DNA of 44,284 bases from positions 1 to 44,284 of the forward strand of contig WRDH01000023.1 in NCBI GenBank assembly GCA_009783555.1. Direction: 5' to 3'. Source of the stretch: Oscillospiraceae bacterium (GTDB lineage Bacteria; Bacillota; Clostridia; Oscillospirales; Oscillospiraceae). This document shows positions 7,975-16,219 of the stretch, piece after piece (the first letter of the stretch is position 1; the number at the start of each line of letters is the position of its first letter). Below the pieces are notes generated by a model. The model was not told where the DNA came from. It saw only the letters and a program-made list of their open reading frames with translations, and made no database searches. A program made the translations under genes and the position numbers.

Positions 7975-9324
7975 ATGACGTTGAATAATCGTTTATCAGA
8001 TAAATACGGACCGTATGTCTTCATTTTACTATGTGCAATTGTTGTTTATTCATTGATTTATACGCTTTCCGTGAATTTTAGCCCTATTGCAGGAAATCAC
8101 TATAACACTTTTTCAAGGCAGGCTGAAAGCTGGCTTCATGGTCGGCTGAGTTTGCCTGAAAATGTTCCGTGGCTTGAGCTTGCCATTTTTGAAGGGCGGT
8201 ATTATGTGAGTTTTCCCCCGTTTCCATCCATAGTTATGCTGCCATTTGTATTACTTTTTGGCATAAACACACCTGATCATGCTATTGCATTGTGCCTTTC
8301 ATTTTTGTCTCTTTTTTATGCATACAGGCTGGGAATAAGGGTTTTGAGCAACAAAAAACATGCTGTGATTTTTAGCTTGTTCCTAATTTTAGGAACAAAC
8401 TATCTGCACATATCACTGTGGGGTGCTGTATGGTATATTACTCAGAATTTTGCATTTTTGTTAACTCTTATGGCATTTTATTATGCGCTTACCGACAACA
8501 GGAAACATTCATTTTTGTCTCTGTTCTTCATGTGTGCCGCAATGGGTTGCCGTCCTTTTAACATTCTATATTTACCTGTTGTGCTATATCTAATATACCG
8601 TAGAGAAGCAAAACCGCTTACAGGATTTCTAAAAAGGATTTTTGTTTATGCCATTCCCGCAATTACGATGGGCACGTTTTATTTATGGCATAATTATGCC
8701 CGGTTTGGCAGTATATTCGATTTTGGACACAATTATTTACCCGAGTTCGTTAACGACCCGCATGGGCAATTTTACATTGGGCGTGTATTGGCTAACCTCG
8801 GCAGGATGTTTTTTAGCATGGATTTCATCGGATTCCCTTTATTTTATGGATTTGCGTTTTGGCTGGCTTCACCTATTGTTGTCAGTTTTGTTGTTTACTT
8901 TATTGTATATTTAATAAAGGGGTTTCAAAAGTGCAAAAGCATTGATAAGGCAGGAGTTAATCTAAGACATTCAGAAGGTAAGGTTGCGAGAAATGAAGCC
9001 GGGTTATTGGCCGGAGATATAACCTGTAACGATTCTGGAAATCAATCAATAATAAAAGACAATAACCGTGTTGTAATTTACATGCTATTATTTTTAATCG
9101 CAATACATTTGCTGGCATTTTCATTCCATAGGACAATGGGTGGACACCAGTTCGGAGCAAGATACACAGTCGACACGCTTCCTGCGTTTTATCTGGGATT
9201 GCTGTTAATGTTGAAAAAACTTCCTAGAAACGGCAGTGTTTATTTAAATATTCCCCCGATGATTTTTGGTTTATTGTTAAATTTCCAAGGCACTGTCGAA
9301 TATTTGGTATATTATTTTCAGTGA
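7975..9324 (+). CDS. Multi-pass membrane protein, GT-C glycosyltransferase-like
   Basis: A hydrophobic protein of about 449 aa with roughly ten membrane segments starting at residue 15. The first exterior loop carries GNHYNTFSRQAESWLHGRL and then YYVSFPPFPS, resembling the substrate loop of dolichyl/undecaprenyl-phosphate-sugar (GT39/GT-C) mannosyl- or arabinosyltransferases, but no diagnostic DE pair is clear. A hydrophilic insert (about residues 320-360) interrupts the last membrane block. An AAAGGA ribosome site 12 bases upstream favours ATG 7975 over the TTG at 7948. Acceptor unknown. Confidence 0.65.
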   Translation: MTLNNRLSDKYGPYVFILLCAIVVYSLIYTLSVNFSPIAGNHYNTFSRQAESWLHGRLSLPENVPWLELAIFEGRYYVSFPPFPSIVMLPFVLLFGINTPDHAIALCLSFLSLFYAYRLGIRVLSNKKHAVIFSLFLILGTNYLHISLWGAVWYITQNFAFLLTLMAFYYALTDNRKHSFLSLFFMCAAMGCRPFNILYLPVVLYLIYRREAKPLTGFLKRIFVYAIPAITMGTFYLWHNYARFGSIFDFGHNYLPEFVNDPHGQFYIGRVLANLGRMFFSMDFIGFPLFYGFAFWLASPIVVSFVVYFIVYLIKGFQKCKSIDKAGVNLRHSEGKVARNEAGLLAGDITCNDSGNQSIIKDNNRVVIYMLLFLIAIHLLAFSFHRTMGGHQFGARYTVDTLPAFYLGLLLMLKKLPRNGSVYLNIPPMIFGLLLNFQGTVEYLVYYFQ

Positions 9325-9441
9325 TAAACACAACTACATTCATAGTGCACTGGAACGATTGTATAATTATCAAACAGTGTTGCACGTACCTTTGTGTGTG
9401 GCGTCAAGGGGTTTCTTTTTGATTAGAAAATAAAATTTTTC

Positions 9442-9470
9442 TTGACATTGCATGAGTCTACCCCTATACT
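9442..9470 (+). promoter_or_regulatory. Consensus sigma-A promoter of the DUF3800 transcript
   Basis: TTGACA (9442-9447), exactly 17 bp, then TATACT (9465-9470). This is close to perfect. Transcription should begin near 9477, immediately before the hairpin-rich leader. Confidence 0.85.
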
Positions 9471-9476
9471 CAAGAT

Positions 9477-9560
9477 ACGAGGCGATTAAGTCTTAATCGC
9501 TGGGGCTGGTCGAAAGACCCGGGTCCTACCACGGCGGGGAGTTACCCCGCCATTTTCCTT
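9477..9560 (+). ncRNA. Structured leader RNA upstream of the DUF3800 gene
   Basis: About 80 nt with three consecutive hairpins: GCGATTAA/TTAATCGC (9482-9500, 3-nt loop), GGTC-GAAA-GACC (9508-9519, a GNRA-type tetraloop), and GGCGGGG-AGTTA-CCCCGCC (9533-9551) followed by ATTTTCCTTT. The last hairpin looks like a leaky intrinsic terminator, so a stable small RNA of about 75 nt with some read-through into the DUF3800 gene is plausible. Structured RNAs called DUF3800 motifs have been reported next to such genes; I could not test whether this matches one of them. Confidence 0.65.
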
Positions 9561-9574
9561 TAGGGGTTGTATTT

Positions 9575-10252
9575 ATGAAAGAACTAAGTATATTTATTGA
9601 CGAGTCCGGAGATTTTGGTGCTTATGAGCATCACTCATCTTTTTACATCGTTACGCTTGTTTTTCATGACCAATCAATAGACATTACTAAAAATATAGAG
9701 ATTCTCAACTTGAAAATCAAGAACTATGGAATGCCGAATTATACTATACATACCGCTCCACTTATCAGAAGAGAAGATGAATTTTTTGATTTAACTTTAC
9801 TTGAGAGGAAACGTATTTTCAACGCAATTCATAACTTTACAAGAACATCGGATATTACATATCACAGTGTTATTGTAGAGAAAAAGCAATGTATAAACAG
9901 TTACGATTTGGTAGACAAACTCACAAAAAAACTCTCATCATTTCTAAAGAAACACATGGTATTTTTAATGAAATACGATCGTATCATTTGCTACTATGAT
10001 TACGGACAAAGAGAGTTAACTAACATTCTTATAACTGCATTTAATATAGCTCTGACCGATGTTGAATTTACAAAGGTTGTTCCGGCAAACTACAAACTAT
10101 TCCAAGCAACTGATTTACTTTGCACAATGGAATTATTATCGTTAAAGATAGAAAGAAAAATGTTATCAAAATCGGAACTGACTTTTTTCAAATCTGCTCG
10201 CGACATTAAAAAATCATACCTGGATACAGTGATTAAGAAACGTATATTATAA
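9575..10252 (+). CDS. DUF3800 domain protein
   Basis: The 225-aa protein opens with the DUF3800 signature IFIDESGDFG (residues 6-15), in which the Asp and Glu resemble an RNase H-like first strand. It continues with a predicted alpha/beta fold and has a KVVPANYKLFQATDLLCTMEL segment near residues 165-185; the Asp in QATDLLC is typical of the family. Function is unproven; the fold suggests a nuclease, and members occur with mobile elements and defence loci. It has an AGGGG ribosome site and sits behind a structured RNA with its own promoter. Confidence 0.85.
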   Translation: MKELSIFIDESGDFGAYEHHSSFYIVTLVFHDQSIDITKNIEILNLKIKNYGMPNYTIHTAPLIRREDEFFDLTLLERKRIFNAIHNFTRTSDITYHSVIVEKKQCINSYDLVDKLTKKLSSFLKKHMVFLMKYDRIICYYDYGQRELTNILITAFNIALTDVEFTKVVPANYKLFQATDLLCTMELLSLKIERKMLSKSELTFFKSARDIKKSYLDTVIKKRIL

Positions 10253-10670
10253 ATTGGTGCGACAGTGTCGCAACAATTCGTCTACATTTTCAGCGCGATC
10301 TACACAGGGTAATAATGACTCAAAAAACACAGAGTACATTATATCTAATACAGATTGGCAAGAACTATGTCATCCGATGTTGTGACGATAGGCACAACAC
10401 GCCACATCCAATGTGGCCGGTAAGCGCATAACACTAAGGCATAGCCTTTGTGGTATATAAGCGCGCCCTTTGGGTCTTTGAAGGCAAGATGGCGACTGTG
10501 TTTCAAAAGCTTATGGCTTGGTTGTTAAGGAACTCGTTAAAAAGTGACCTTGTGTATGGTGCTTGTTTGTGTATATTGGGTGTGTTATGATGTGGTTGGA
10601 TAGCTTTTATTTTCTGCGACAGTAATGCTTTTTTACGCAGAGTGCTAAATTTATATAATGGGAGATTGAA
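10253..10670. other. 418-bp gene-free stretch with several possible hairpins
   Basis: No supported coding frame. It holds a small palindrome (GCGACAGTGTCGC, 10259-10271), CCACATCCAATGTGG (about 10401-10415), and an AAGGC-AT-AGCCTT hairpin bracketed by GCGC boxes (about 10425-10465). This density of local pairing, together with the strand change in AT content, could mean a structured RNA, but I do not recognise 6S, tmRNA, RNase P or SRP features in it. A TATAAT at 10654-10659 lies just before the next gene. Confidence 0.3.
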
Positions 10671-10883
10671 ATGGAAAACAAGGACAAAAAGCAGATTGTA
10701 ATCACCGGAAAAACGGTGATGAAAATTATTGGATTATTGAATTTTGGAATAGGCACAGGAATACTGATAGCAAGCCTACTTGGCGGCAGCACAGGAGGTA
10801 TTGTTAATTGGATTACACCTATGGCAACCGGCATAATTTTGTTCTTTTTCGATGAGCTTTGGGGTTGGTTAGACAAAATCTAA
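10671..10883 (+). CDS. Small two-helix membrane protein, unknown
   Basis: A 70-aa protein with a polar, Lys-rich first 15 residues and two hydrophobic segments (about residues 17-38 and 45-60), the first with a small-residue Gly pattern (LNFGIGTGILIASLLGG). A GGGAGA ribosome site at 10660-10665 supports the ATG. I do not recognise a family. It stands alone between the DUF3800 gene and the convergent RlmD-like gene. Confidence 0.65.
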   Translation: MENKDKKQIVITGKTVMKIIGLLNFGIGTGILIASLLGGSTGGIVNWITPMATGIILFFFDELWGWLDKI

Positions 10884-11065
10884 CCTTTGCAAATAAGCAT
10901 TAAGCCGTCTACTGCAAAAAGTATGTTATAATCATGGTCATTGAGATTATCTGAGCAAAACAAAATCGAGGTGCGAACACCCCGACTTCTTGAACTATCA
11001 CCACCCACCCACAAACGCCTGAATGTACCGCAGACAGGACGGTTGCACATAATGTAGTAGGTATC

Positions 11066-11090
11066 AAAAAATGCCCCCATACGGAGCATT
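11066..11090 (-). terminator. Intrinsic terminator of the histidine kinase-rlmD operon
   Basis: Read on the minus strand: AATGCTCC-GTAT-GGGGGCATT followed by TTTTT. It lies about 40 bp after the stop of the RlmD-like gene. Confidence 0.8.
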
Positions 11091-11129
11091 AGAAAACACC
11101 CTTTACATCATATACCTTTAAGTATGTAA

Positions 11130-12245
11130 TCAATTACTTAGCAAACAACAACACTCAATATTTGCAGTCCTTGGGAACATATCGACAGCGCATATCTCTC
11201 TTATTGTGTAACCTTTTAGCAATTTTAGGTCACGTGCCAAAGTCGCCGGATTGCACGAAATATAAACCAAACGTTTTGGTGACAACTCAAAAATCTTACG
11301 CACCGCACCCTGTGACAAACCCTTGCGGGGCGGGTCAACAACAACACAATCAGGTGTGGTTAAATCAGACACCCACTCAGCAGCATCCGCATTTACAAAC
11401 TCTATATGCGAGAAGCTATTGCACTTAGCATTTTCCCGCGCGGTCTTAACAGCATCGGGATTGTGCTCGATGCCCAAAGCATAGCTTGCATCTCTGCCAA
11501 TAAAAAGTGTCAACGCACCCACACCACAGTATAGGTCGATTAGTGTATCTTCCTTAGTTAGTCTCGCATACTCACGAGCTTTTTGGAAAAGCAACAGCGC
11601 TGCGTTTGTGTTTACTTGGAAGAACCCTTCAACCTTGAATACCAAGCCATCCAGTTCTTCTTCAAGCGGCATGTTAACCCCGCTTCGTCCCGAACGTAGT
11701 GTTATACTTTCAGTTACCCTTGTGTCATTTGGATTTAAATCACGAATTGCATTATTCAAATCATCTTTCAGCAACAAACAATGTTCAATCGGCACTATAT
11801 CACGACTTCCGGCTTGATAAAAACCAAATGGAGTGCCATTTCCGGTGGAGTGAAAGACAGCTTTATTTCTATATCCGTTTATCTGTCCTGTATGTAAAAT
11901 GTCTTTAACTTCAACCTCAACCGGCAAACCGCCAATTCGCCGCAATGCATCATTTACACATTGCAGCTTAGCTGCCAGTTCTTCCTCATATGTTATATGC
12001 CTGAAATCGCAACCACCGCACTTAGGATAGACCGGGCAATCTGATTCTATACGAAAAGGAGAAGCACTTATCAACCGGACTATCTCTGCCCGAGTGATTT
12101 TTGAACGCTCCCAAATAACTGAAACCTCCAACACATCGTGACGAGCTGCACCTCTAATAAAAACAACCCTGCCATCTTCAAGTCGGGAAACCCCTTCGCC
12201 ATCGGAGTTATACCCCGTAACTGTCACGGTATGTGTCATCATCAC
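11130..12245 (-). CDS. 23S rRNA (uracil-5-)-methyltransferase, RlmD/RlmCD (RumA) family
   Basis: SAM-dependent m5U methyltransferase acting on 23S rRNA. The 371-aa protein has an N-terminal TRAM-like region, the Fe-S cysteine motif CPVYPKCGGCDFRH (about residues 70-83), SAM motifs IDLYCGVGALTLF and VVVDPPRKG, and the catalytic Cys in YISCNPATLARD, followed by VDMFPRTANIE. It is shorter than most RlmCD enzymes (about 450 aa), mainly in the middle. Its ATG overlaps the stop of the histidine kinase gene (ATGA), so the two are translationally coupled. Paralogues make the exact target base uncertain. Confidence 0.9.
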   Translation of the reverse strand: MMMTHTVTVTGYNSDGEGVSRLEDGRVVFIRGAARHDVLEVSVIWERSKITRAEIVRLISASPFRIESDCPVYPKCGGCDFRHITYEEELAAKLQCVNDALRRIGGLPVEVEVKDILHTGQINGYRNKAVFHSTGNGTPFGFYQAGSRDIVPIEHCLLLKDDLNNAIRDLNPNDTRVTESITLRSGRSGVNMPLEEELDGLVFKVEGFFQVNTNAALLLFQKAREYARLTKEDTLIDLYCGVGALTLFIGRDASYALGIEHNPDAVKTARENAKCNSFSHIEFVNADAAEWVSDLTTPDCVVVDPPRKGLSQGAVRKIFELSPKRLVYISCNPATLARDLKLLKGYTIREICAVDMFPRTANIECCCLLSN

Positions 12246-14788
12246 GCTAAATATTTTTTCAGTACTGCCAATACCTCTTTTAGATTCAAAGGCTTTCCGA
12301 GGTGGTCATTCATACCTGCTGCCATGCAGTTTTCGACATCTTCCCTGAAGACATTTGCAGTCATTGCTATGATTGGGATTTTTTTAGCATTCGGGTTATC
12401 CAGTGCTCTTATTCTGCGAGTCGCTTCAAGTCCGTCCATTTCGGGCATTTGCATGTCCATAAAAATCACATCATATTTATCCGGCGACTCAGCAAACATA
12501 TTAACTGCTACTTCGCCATTTTCCGCACAGTCTATCTCCAGACCTGTTGGTTCTAAAAGAGCCAACACTATCTCACGGTTGATTTCAACATCTTCAGCAA
12601 GCAGGATGTTGCGTCCTTCATAAGACCCCTCGCTTTCGTCAACTGTTCCTTTGACTTTTCGCTTTTTGCATCCAAGATATTCACTCACAGCATCAGAAAC
12701 AGAGGATGGGAAAAGCGGTTTCTGCAAAAACTTGTTAACACCGACTTCCTTTGCCCTATCTGCTAAAACAGTATAATCAGCAGCTGAAGACATGACAACA
12801 AATGGATCGTCGGTATGGGACATTTTTTGCTTCAACGCCGATGTAAACTCAAAGCCATCCATTTCGGGCATTTGCCAATCAACGAAGTAAAGGCTGTAAG
12901 CATCGTTATTTTCAACTAATGCAATCGCTTCCGCACCGCTTTCGGCAATGTCGCAATGACCGCCGAATTTTTCCACGATGCCCTTAAAATCTTGTAAAAT
13001 ATAAGGATCGTCATCTACAGCCAGTATACGTATGCTTTTCCAATCAACTTCCAGATCTTCGTACTCCGGAGCATTGCCACTCTTCATTTTAGCTGTAAAG
13101 CTAAATGTTGCGCCTTTACCAAGCTCTGATTCTACCCATATTCTACCACCCATCATTTCTACAATACTCTTGGAAATCGTAAGCCCCAGCCCCGTTCCTC
13201 CGAATTTGCGTGTTGTGCTGCTCTCCGCTTGCTGGAAAGGTTGGAAAAGCATTGCCTGTTGTTCGGAGCTTATACCTATTCCCGAATCAGTCACGGAAAT
13301 CTTAACCTCACAAACACCATCACTCTCTCCAAGATAATATGTTTGCAGCTTGATAAACCCGTTCTCGGGTGTAAATTTAATAGCATTACCCACAAGGTTT
13401 GTTATGACTTGCGCAAGATGCTGTTCGTCACCGAACATATATGGGGGAATATTGCGGTCTACATATACGGTGAGCCGATGTCTTTTCTCATCCATTCGCA
13501 TCGTTACAACACCAATTATACGAATTAGCATCTTCTCAAAATTAAAGTCTATTGGTGAAAGCTCAAACTTCCCTGATTCTATCTTTGAAACGTCCAGCAC
13601 ATCGTTAATGACACCAAGTAAATGGATGGAGGCACCCTCTACCTTGCCCAGTGCGTAGTTCTTCTGTTCTAAATTTGTAGCTTTTATTCCGATTGCCGTC
13701 ATGCCGATAATTGCGTTCATGGGAGTTCGTATCTCATGGCTCATGTTGGCTAAAAACGCGGATTTAGCCACGCTTGCTTGTTCGGCATCACTTCTGGCAT
13801 GTTCAAGAAAGCCTAATGTGCGACGTAAAGACCTTACAAACCCGACTATAAGAAGAGAAAATACCGCCAGAATCAACGCTATGATGAAAATCACCCCGAA
13901 GGTAAGCCGGGTAACAACATTCATTGCAATGTTCCTGTCCTGCATAGTAATGACAGACCATGAATCCGAGAAGCCCGGCATATGGATGGGTTCAAAGCAC
14001 ATATAATATGTGTTGTTTTCATGACTGATGATTTCCAAACCGCTTCTGCCGCTCATGACAGCATCAATTACTGCTTTAAAATCATCAGATATAACGAATT
14101 CCTCTTCCATTGTAATAATATTTCCGTTTTCCGGATCGACAAGTGTGTTCCCGAGTTCATCGACTTCAGGAACTATGCGTACCAATGTCTTGAAGTTTGT
14201 CAGCGTTTCTAAATATGAGCTGTCAGGGTGTGCAACAACACCGCCGTCTCCGTCAATAATAAAAGAATGACGCCCGTTTTCAGGGTTGGCGAACTGCTCA
14301 ATAAGCCACTGTATATATTCCAAGCTAATATCTGCGCCGAAAACACCTATCATTTCATAGTCGTGATGCATGGGTATAAACAAAGCTGTGCACGGCATCC
14401 CTGTTGTGGCTGAATAATATACCCCTGAAACAAATGGTGATCTTTGCTCCATCGAGCGGATAAACCACCAGCGGGTGCTTCTGTCTGCAGGGTCGTTTCC
14501 GTCGGAACGCGCTGTTTGCCAACCGTCGATTCCTGTGGGGTACAGTAATTCTATAAAGTCATTCCGATGCGCAGTACTTTCTATAATCGGTGTTTGTATA
14601 TCGGTGTCCATTGTGAGTATACTGGGGTTTACCGCCAGTTCATAAATAAGGTTGTATGCTCCCTCTACAAATGATTGTACAGTTCGATTTATGGAATTTG
14701 ATACCTGATGCGTTTCGTTACGTATTTGCTCGTCAAAAGCCTGCGTGAGCAGAAACACCGTTACCAACGGTATGACGACAAGCAGCAC
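12242..14788 (-). CDS. Hybrid sensor histidine kinase with two receiver domains
   Basis: Domain order: N-terminal membrane segment, extracellular dCache-like sensor (about residues 15-280, with FGADISLEYIQWL), second membrane segment (about 290-315), HisKA with the phosphorylated His in NMSHEIRTPMNAIIG (about 351), HATPase with GTGLGLTISKSIVEMMGG, then two receivers with phospho-Asp in VDWQMPEMDG (about 636) and FMDMQMPEMDG (about 778). No output domain, so it signals to a partner protein. The open frame's GTG start leaves a truncated first helix; coding similarity continues upstream (FIISGLIIAV), and one extra A in the 6-A run at 14832-14837 would join it to an ATG at 14850 with AAGGAA ribosome site. 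Confidence 0.92.
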   Translation of the reverse strand: MLLVVIPLVTVFLLTQAFDEQIRNETHQVSNSINRTVQSFVEGAYNLIYELAVNPSILTMDTDIQTPIIESTAHRNDFIELLYPTGIDGWQTARSDGNDPADRSTRWWFIRSMEQRSPFVSGVYYSATTGMPCTALFIPMHHDYEMIGVFGADISLEYIQWLIEQFANPENGRHSFIIDGDGGVVAHPDSSYLETLTNFKTLVRIVPEVDELGNTLVDPENGNIITMEEEFVISDDFKAVIDAVMSGRSGLEIISHENNTYYMCFEPIHMPGFSDSWSVITMQDRNIAMNVVTRLTFGVIFIIALILAVFSLLIVGFVRSLRRTLGFLEHARSDAEQASVAKSAFLANMSHEIRTPMNAIIGMTAIGIKATNLEQKNYALGKVEGASIHLLGVINDVLDVSKIESGKFELSPIDFNFEKMLIRIIGVVTMRMDEKRHRLTVYVDRNIPPYMFGDEQHLAQVITNLVGNAIKFTPENGFIKLQTYYLGESDGVCEVKISVTDSGIGISSEQQAMLFQPFQQAESSTTRKFGGTGLGLTISKSIVEMMGGRIWVESELGKGATFSFTAKMKSGNAPEYEDLEVDWKSIRILAVDDDPYILQDFKGIVEKFGGHCDIAESGAEAIALVENNDAYSLYFVDWQMPEMDGFEFTSALKQKMSHTDDPFVVMSSAADYTVLADRAKEVGVNKFLQKPLFPSSVSDAVSEYLGCKKRKVKGTVDESEGSYEGRNILLAEDVEINREIVLALLEPTGLEIDCAENGEVAVNMFAESPDKYDVIFMDMQMPEMDGLEATRRIRALDNPNAKKIPIIAMTANVFREDVENCMAAGMNDHLGKPLNLKEVLAVLKKYLA

Positions 14789-14850
14789 CGCGATTATCAG
14801 TCCTGAAATGATAAAACGAGGAGATAGAGTGTTTTTTGGTAACTTTTCAT

Positions 14851-15103
14851 ATTCCTTACTAATAGGTCATCACCTCGTCATAGTTTTCTATAAATGCTGA
14901 TGGCTAACAGCAGCCACCAATCCATGCAATATGATACATTATAAATACAAATAAAACAAGCAATTTGTTGCAGGTTACTCTCAGTCTGTCATTGCGGCCT
15001 CCGAGCCGCAATCCCCTGAATTTAACGTATAACTCATGAGATTGCGGGTCGAGCCCGCAATGACGAGAGATTTTGTATTTACTTATTTGGATAAACATTC
15101 ATG
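14851..15103. other. Intergenic region between divergent units, mainly repeat
   Basis: Apart from the ribosome site of the histidine kinase gene (14852-14857) and the inverted repeat at 14988-15064, nothing else is supported here. Confidence 0.5.
14988..15064. repeat. CATTGCG-type double hairpin repeat
   Basis: Two hairpins, ATTGCGGC...GCCGCAAT and ATTGCGGG-TCGAG-CCCGCAAT, lie about 25 bp apart and are mutually inverted: the element opens GTCATTGCGG and closes CCGCAATGAC. Its close relative is at 31984-32060. Confidence 0.85.
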
Positions 15104-15132
15104 TTGACATTCGCTTGCAATTGAGTTATTGT
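15104..15132 (+). promoter_or_regulatory. Sigma-A promoter of the leader peptide-methyltransferase unit
   Basis: TTGACA (15104-15109), 17 bp, TATTGT (15127-15132). Start of transcription is expected near 15139, about 25 bases before the leader peptide. Confidence 0.75.
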
Positions 15133-15163
15133 AATCAGCAAGATTTTCGAAAGGACAGACACT

Positions 15164-15259
15164 GTGAACAGATATACGAGCTACAACATTTTTGGTACAG
15201 ATACTATGTCAGTGCTCCCGATGCGGGACACAGGCTTAGTCCGTTGTTGCTTGATGTAG
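15164..15259 (+). CDS. Candidate leader peptide, 31 aa
   Basis: A GTG-started 31-codon frame (MNRYTSYNIFGTDTM..., ending CCLM) with a GAAAGGA ribosome site 8 bases upstream and a near-consensus promoter just before it. It is followed by a stem-loop and then by a methyltransferase gene. That order is typical of translation-controlled attenuators in front of antibiotic-response genes. The frame could also be accidental, so the assignment rests on the signals around it. Confidence 0.45.
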   Translation: MNRYTSYNIFGTDTMSVLPMRDTGLVRCCLM

Positions 15260-15291
15260 GTTAATCTTGTAATATAAGAGCAATAAAGCAT

Positions 15292-15336
15292 AAAACGGCT
15301 AAGGGATTATACGAAACCTTTAGCCGTTTATAGTTT
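15292..15336 (+). terminator. Stem-loop between leader peptide and methyltransferase (attenuator candidate)
   Basis: AAACGGCTAAGG pairs with CCTTTAGCCGTTT (one-base bulge) and is followed by a broken T-rich run (TATAGTTTTAG). It could act as a conditional terminator for 15377-17250. Confidence 0.6.
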
Positions 15337-15376
15337 TAGAAAAATTGAAATGTGGAAATGAAAAGAGGACAAGAAA

Positions 15377-16219
15377 ATGGAAGAGAGTAAAAAAAGAAAT
15401 ATCACAAACGAAGAAAGAATCAAAATAGTTCAGGATTTCTACGACCGCTCTGTTGAGGTTGAGTGGGGACGTCTTGCGGATAAGCCGGAGTTTCTGCTCA
15501 CATGCAGAATGCTTGACAGATACATCAAACCGGGCGATACAGTACTGGATATAGGCGGAGGACCGGGGCGTTATTCTGTTTACCTTGCGGAAAAAGGCTG
15601 TGATGTTACTTTGTTTGACCTCTCATCCGAAAACATAAATCACGCAAGCAAGTATGCAACAAAACACGGACTATCTATCCGTGCAATTTGCGGAGACGCA
15701 AGAGAGGTAAGCAAACTTATAAGCGAGCAATTTGACCATGTTTTGCTAATGGGACCGTTATATCATTTGCTTGAGGAATTGGATCGAACAAGAGCAGTTG
15801 ATTCAGCACTGCAGCTACTCAAGACGGGTGGCATGCTGTATGCGGCATTTATCAGCATGAGCGGCGGGCTGGTCTTTGGATTGCGTGATGTCCCCGAACA
15901 ATTTGCCGACCCATACGAGGAACGATTCTTAACTCCGCTTGTCTCGGGAGAGAGCTTCGGCGGAGCAGCTTTCACACAAGCATTTTTCATCAACCAACAT
16001 GAAGTTATACCATTTATGAACCGTTTCCCGCTTGAAAAACTGCACTTATTTGGTCAAGAGAGCGTATTGGCTCCAAATGTACACAAGTTTATGGAACAAC
16101 CACCCGAAGTAAAAAAAGCAATGCTCGACCTCGCCGAAAAACTCTGCGAAAAAGAAGAATACCTTAGCTGGTCTGAACATTTGATGTATGTAGGACGTAA
16201 AATAGAGGAGAGAGAGTGA
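15377..16219 (+). CDS. Class I SAM-dependent methyltransferase
   Basis: A 280-aa methyltransferase with SAM motif I VLDIGGGPGRYSVYLAEKG (about residues 58-76), an acidic strand-2 end (LFDLS), and GPLYHLLE after the fourth strand. The C-terminal half carries no extra recognised domain. Substrate unknown; this methyltransferase-25-like group is common in Clostridia and is often linked to small molecules or drugs rather than DNA. It is preceded by a leader peptide and terminator-like hairpin, and its TGA overlaps the ATG of the double GNAT gene. Confidence 0.85.
   Translation: MEESKKRNITNEERIKIVQDFYDRSVEVEWGRLADKPEFLLTCRMLDRYIKPGDTVLDIGGGPGRYSVYLAEKGCDVTLFDLSSENINHASKYATKHGLSIRAICGDAREVSKLISEQFDHVLLMGPLYHLLEELDRTRAVDSALQLLKTGGMLYAAFISMSGGLVFGLRDVPEQFADPYEERFLTPLVSGESFGGAAFTQAFFINQHEVIPFMNRFPLEKLHLFGQESVLAPNVHKFMEQPPEVKKAMLDLAEKLCEKEEYLSWSEHLMYVGRKIEERE

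Noticed and set aside
8940-9060. Hydrophilic insert in the membrane protein as a domesticated CATTGCG repeat
   Set aside because: It contains TTGCGAGAAATGAAG, but similarity to the repeats is too short to support the idea.
9477-9560. Considered a tRNA or known metabolite riboswitch for this leader
   Set aside because: No cloverleaf and no riboswitch core that I know; the hairpins are short and independent.
10259-10271. GCGACAGTGTCGC palindrome after the DUF3800 gene as a terminator
   Set aside because: The stem is short and no T-run follows on either strand.
15073-15264. 63-codon plus-strand frame overlapping the candidate leader peptide
   Set aside because: It spans the promoter and lacks a ribosome site; the GTG frame at 15164 has both a promoter and a ribosome site.
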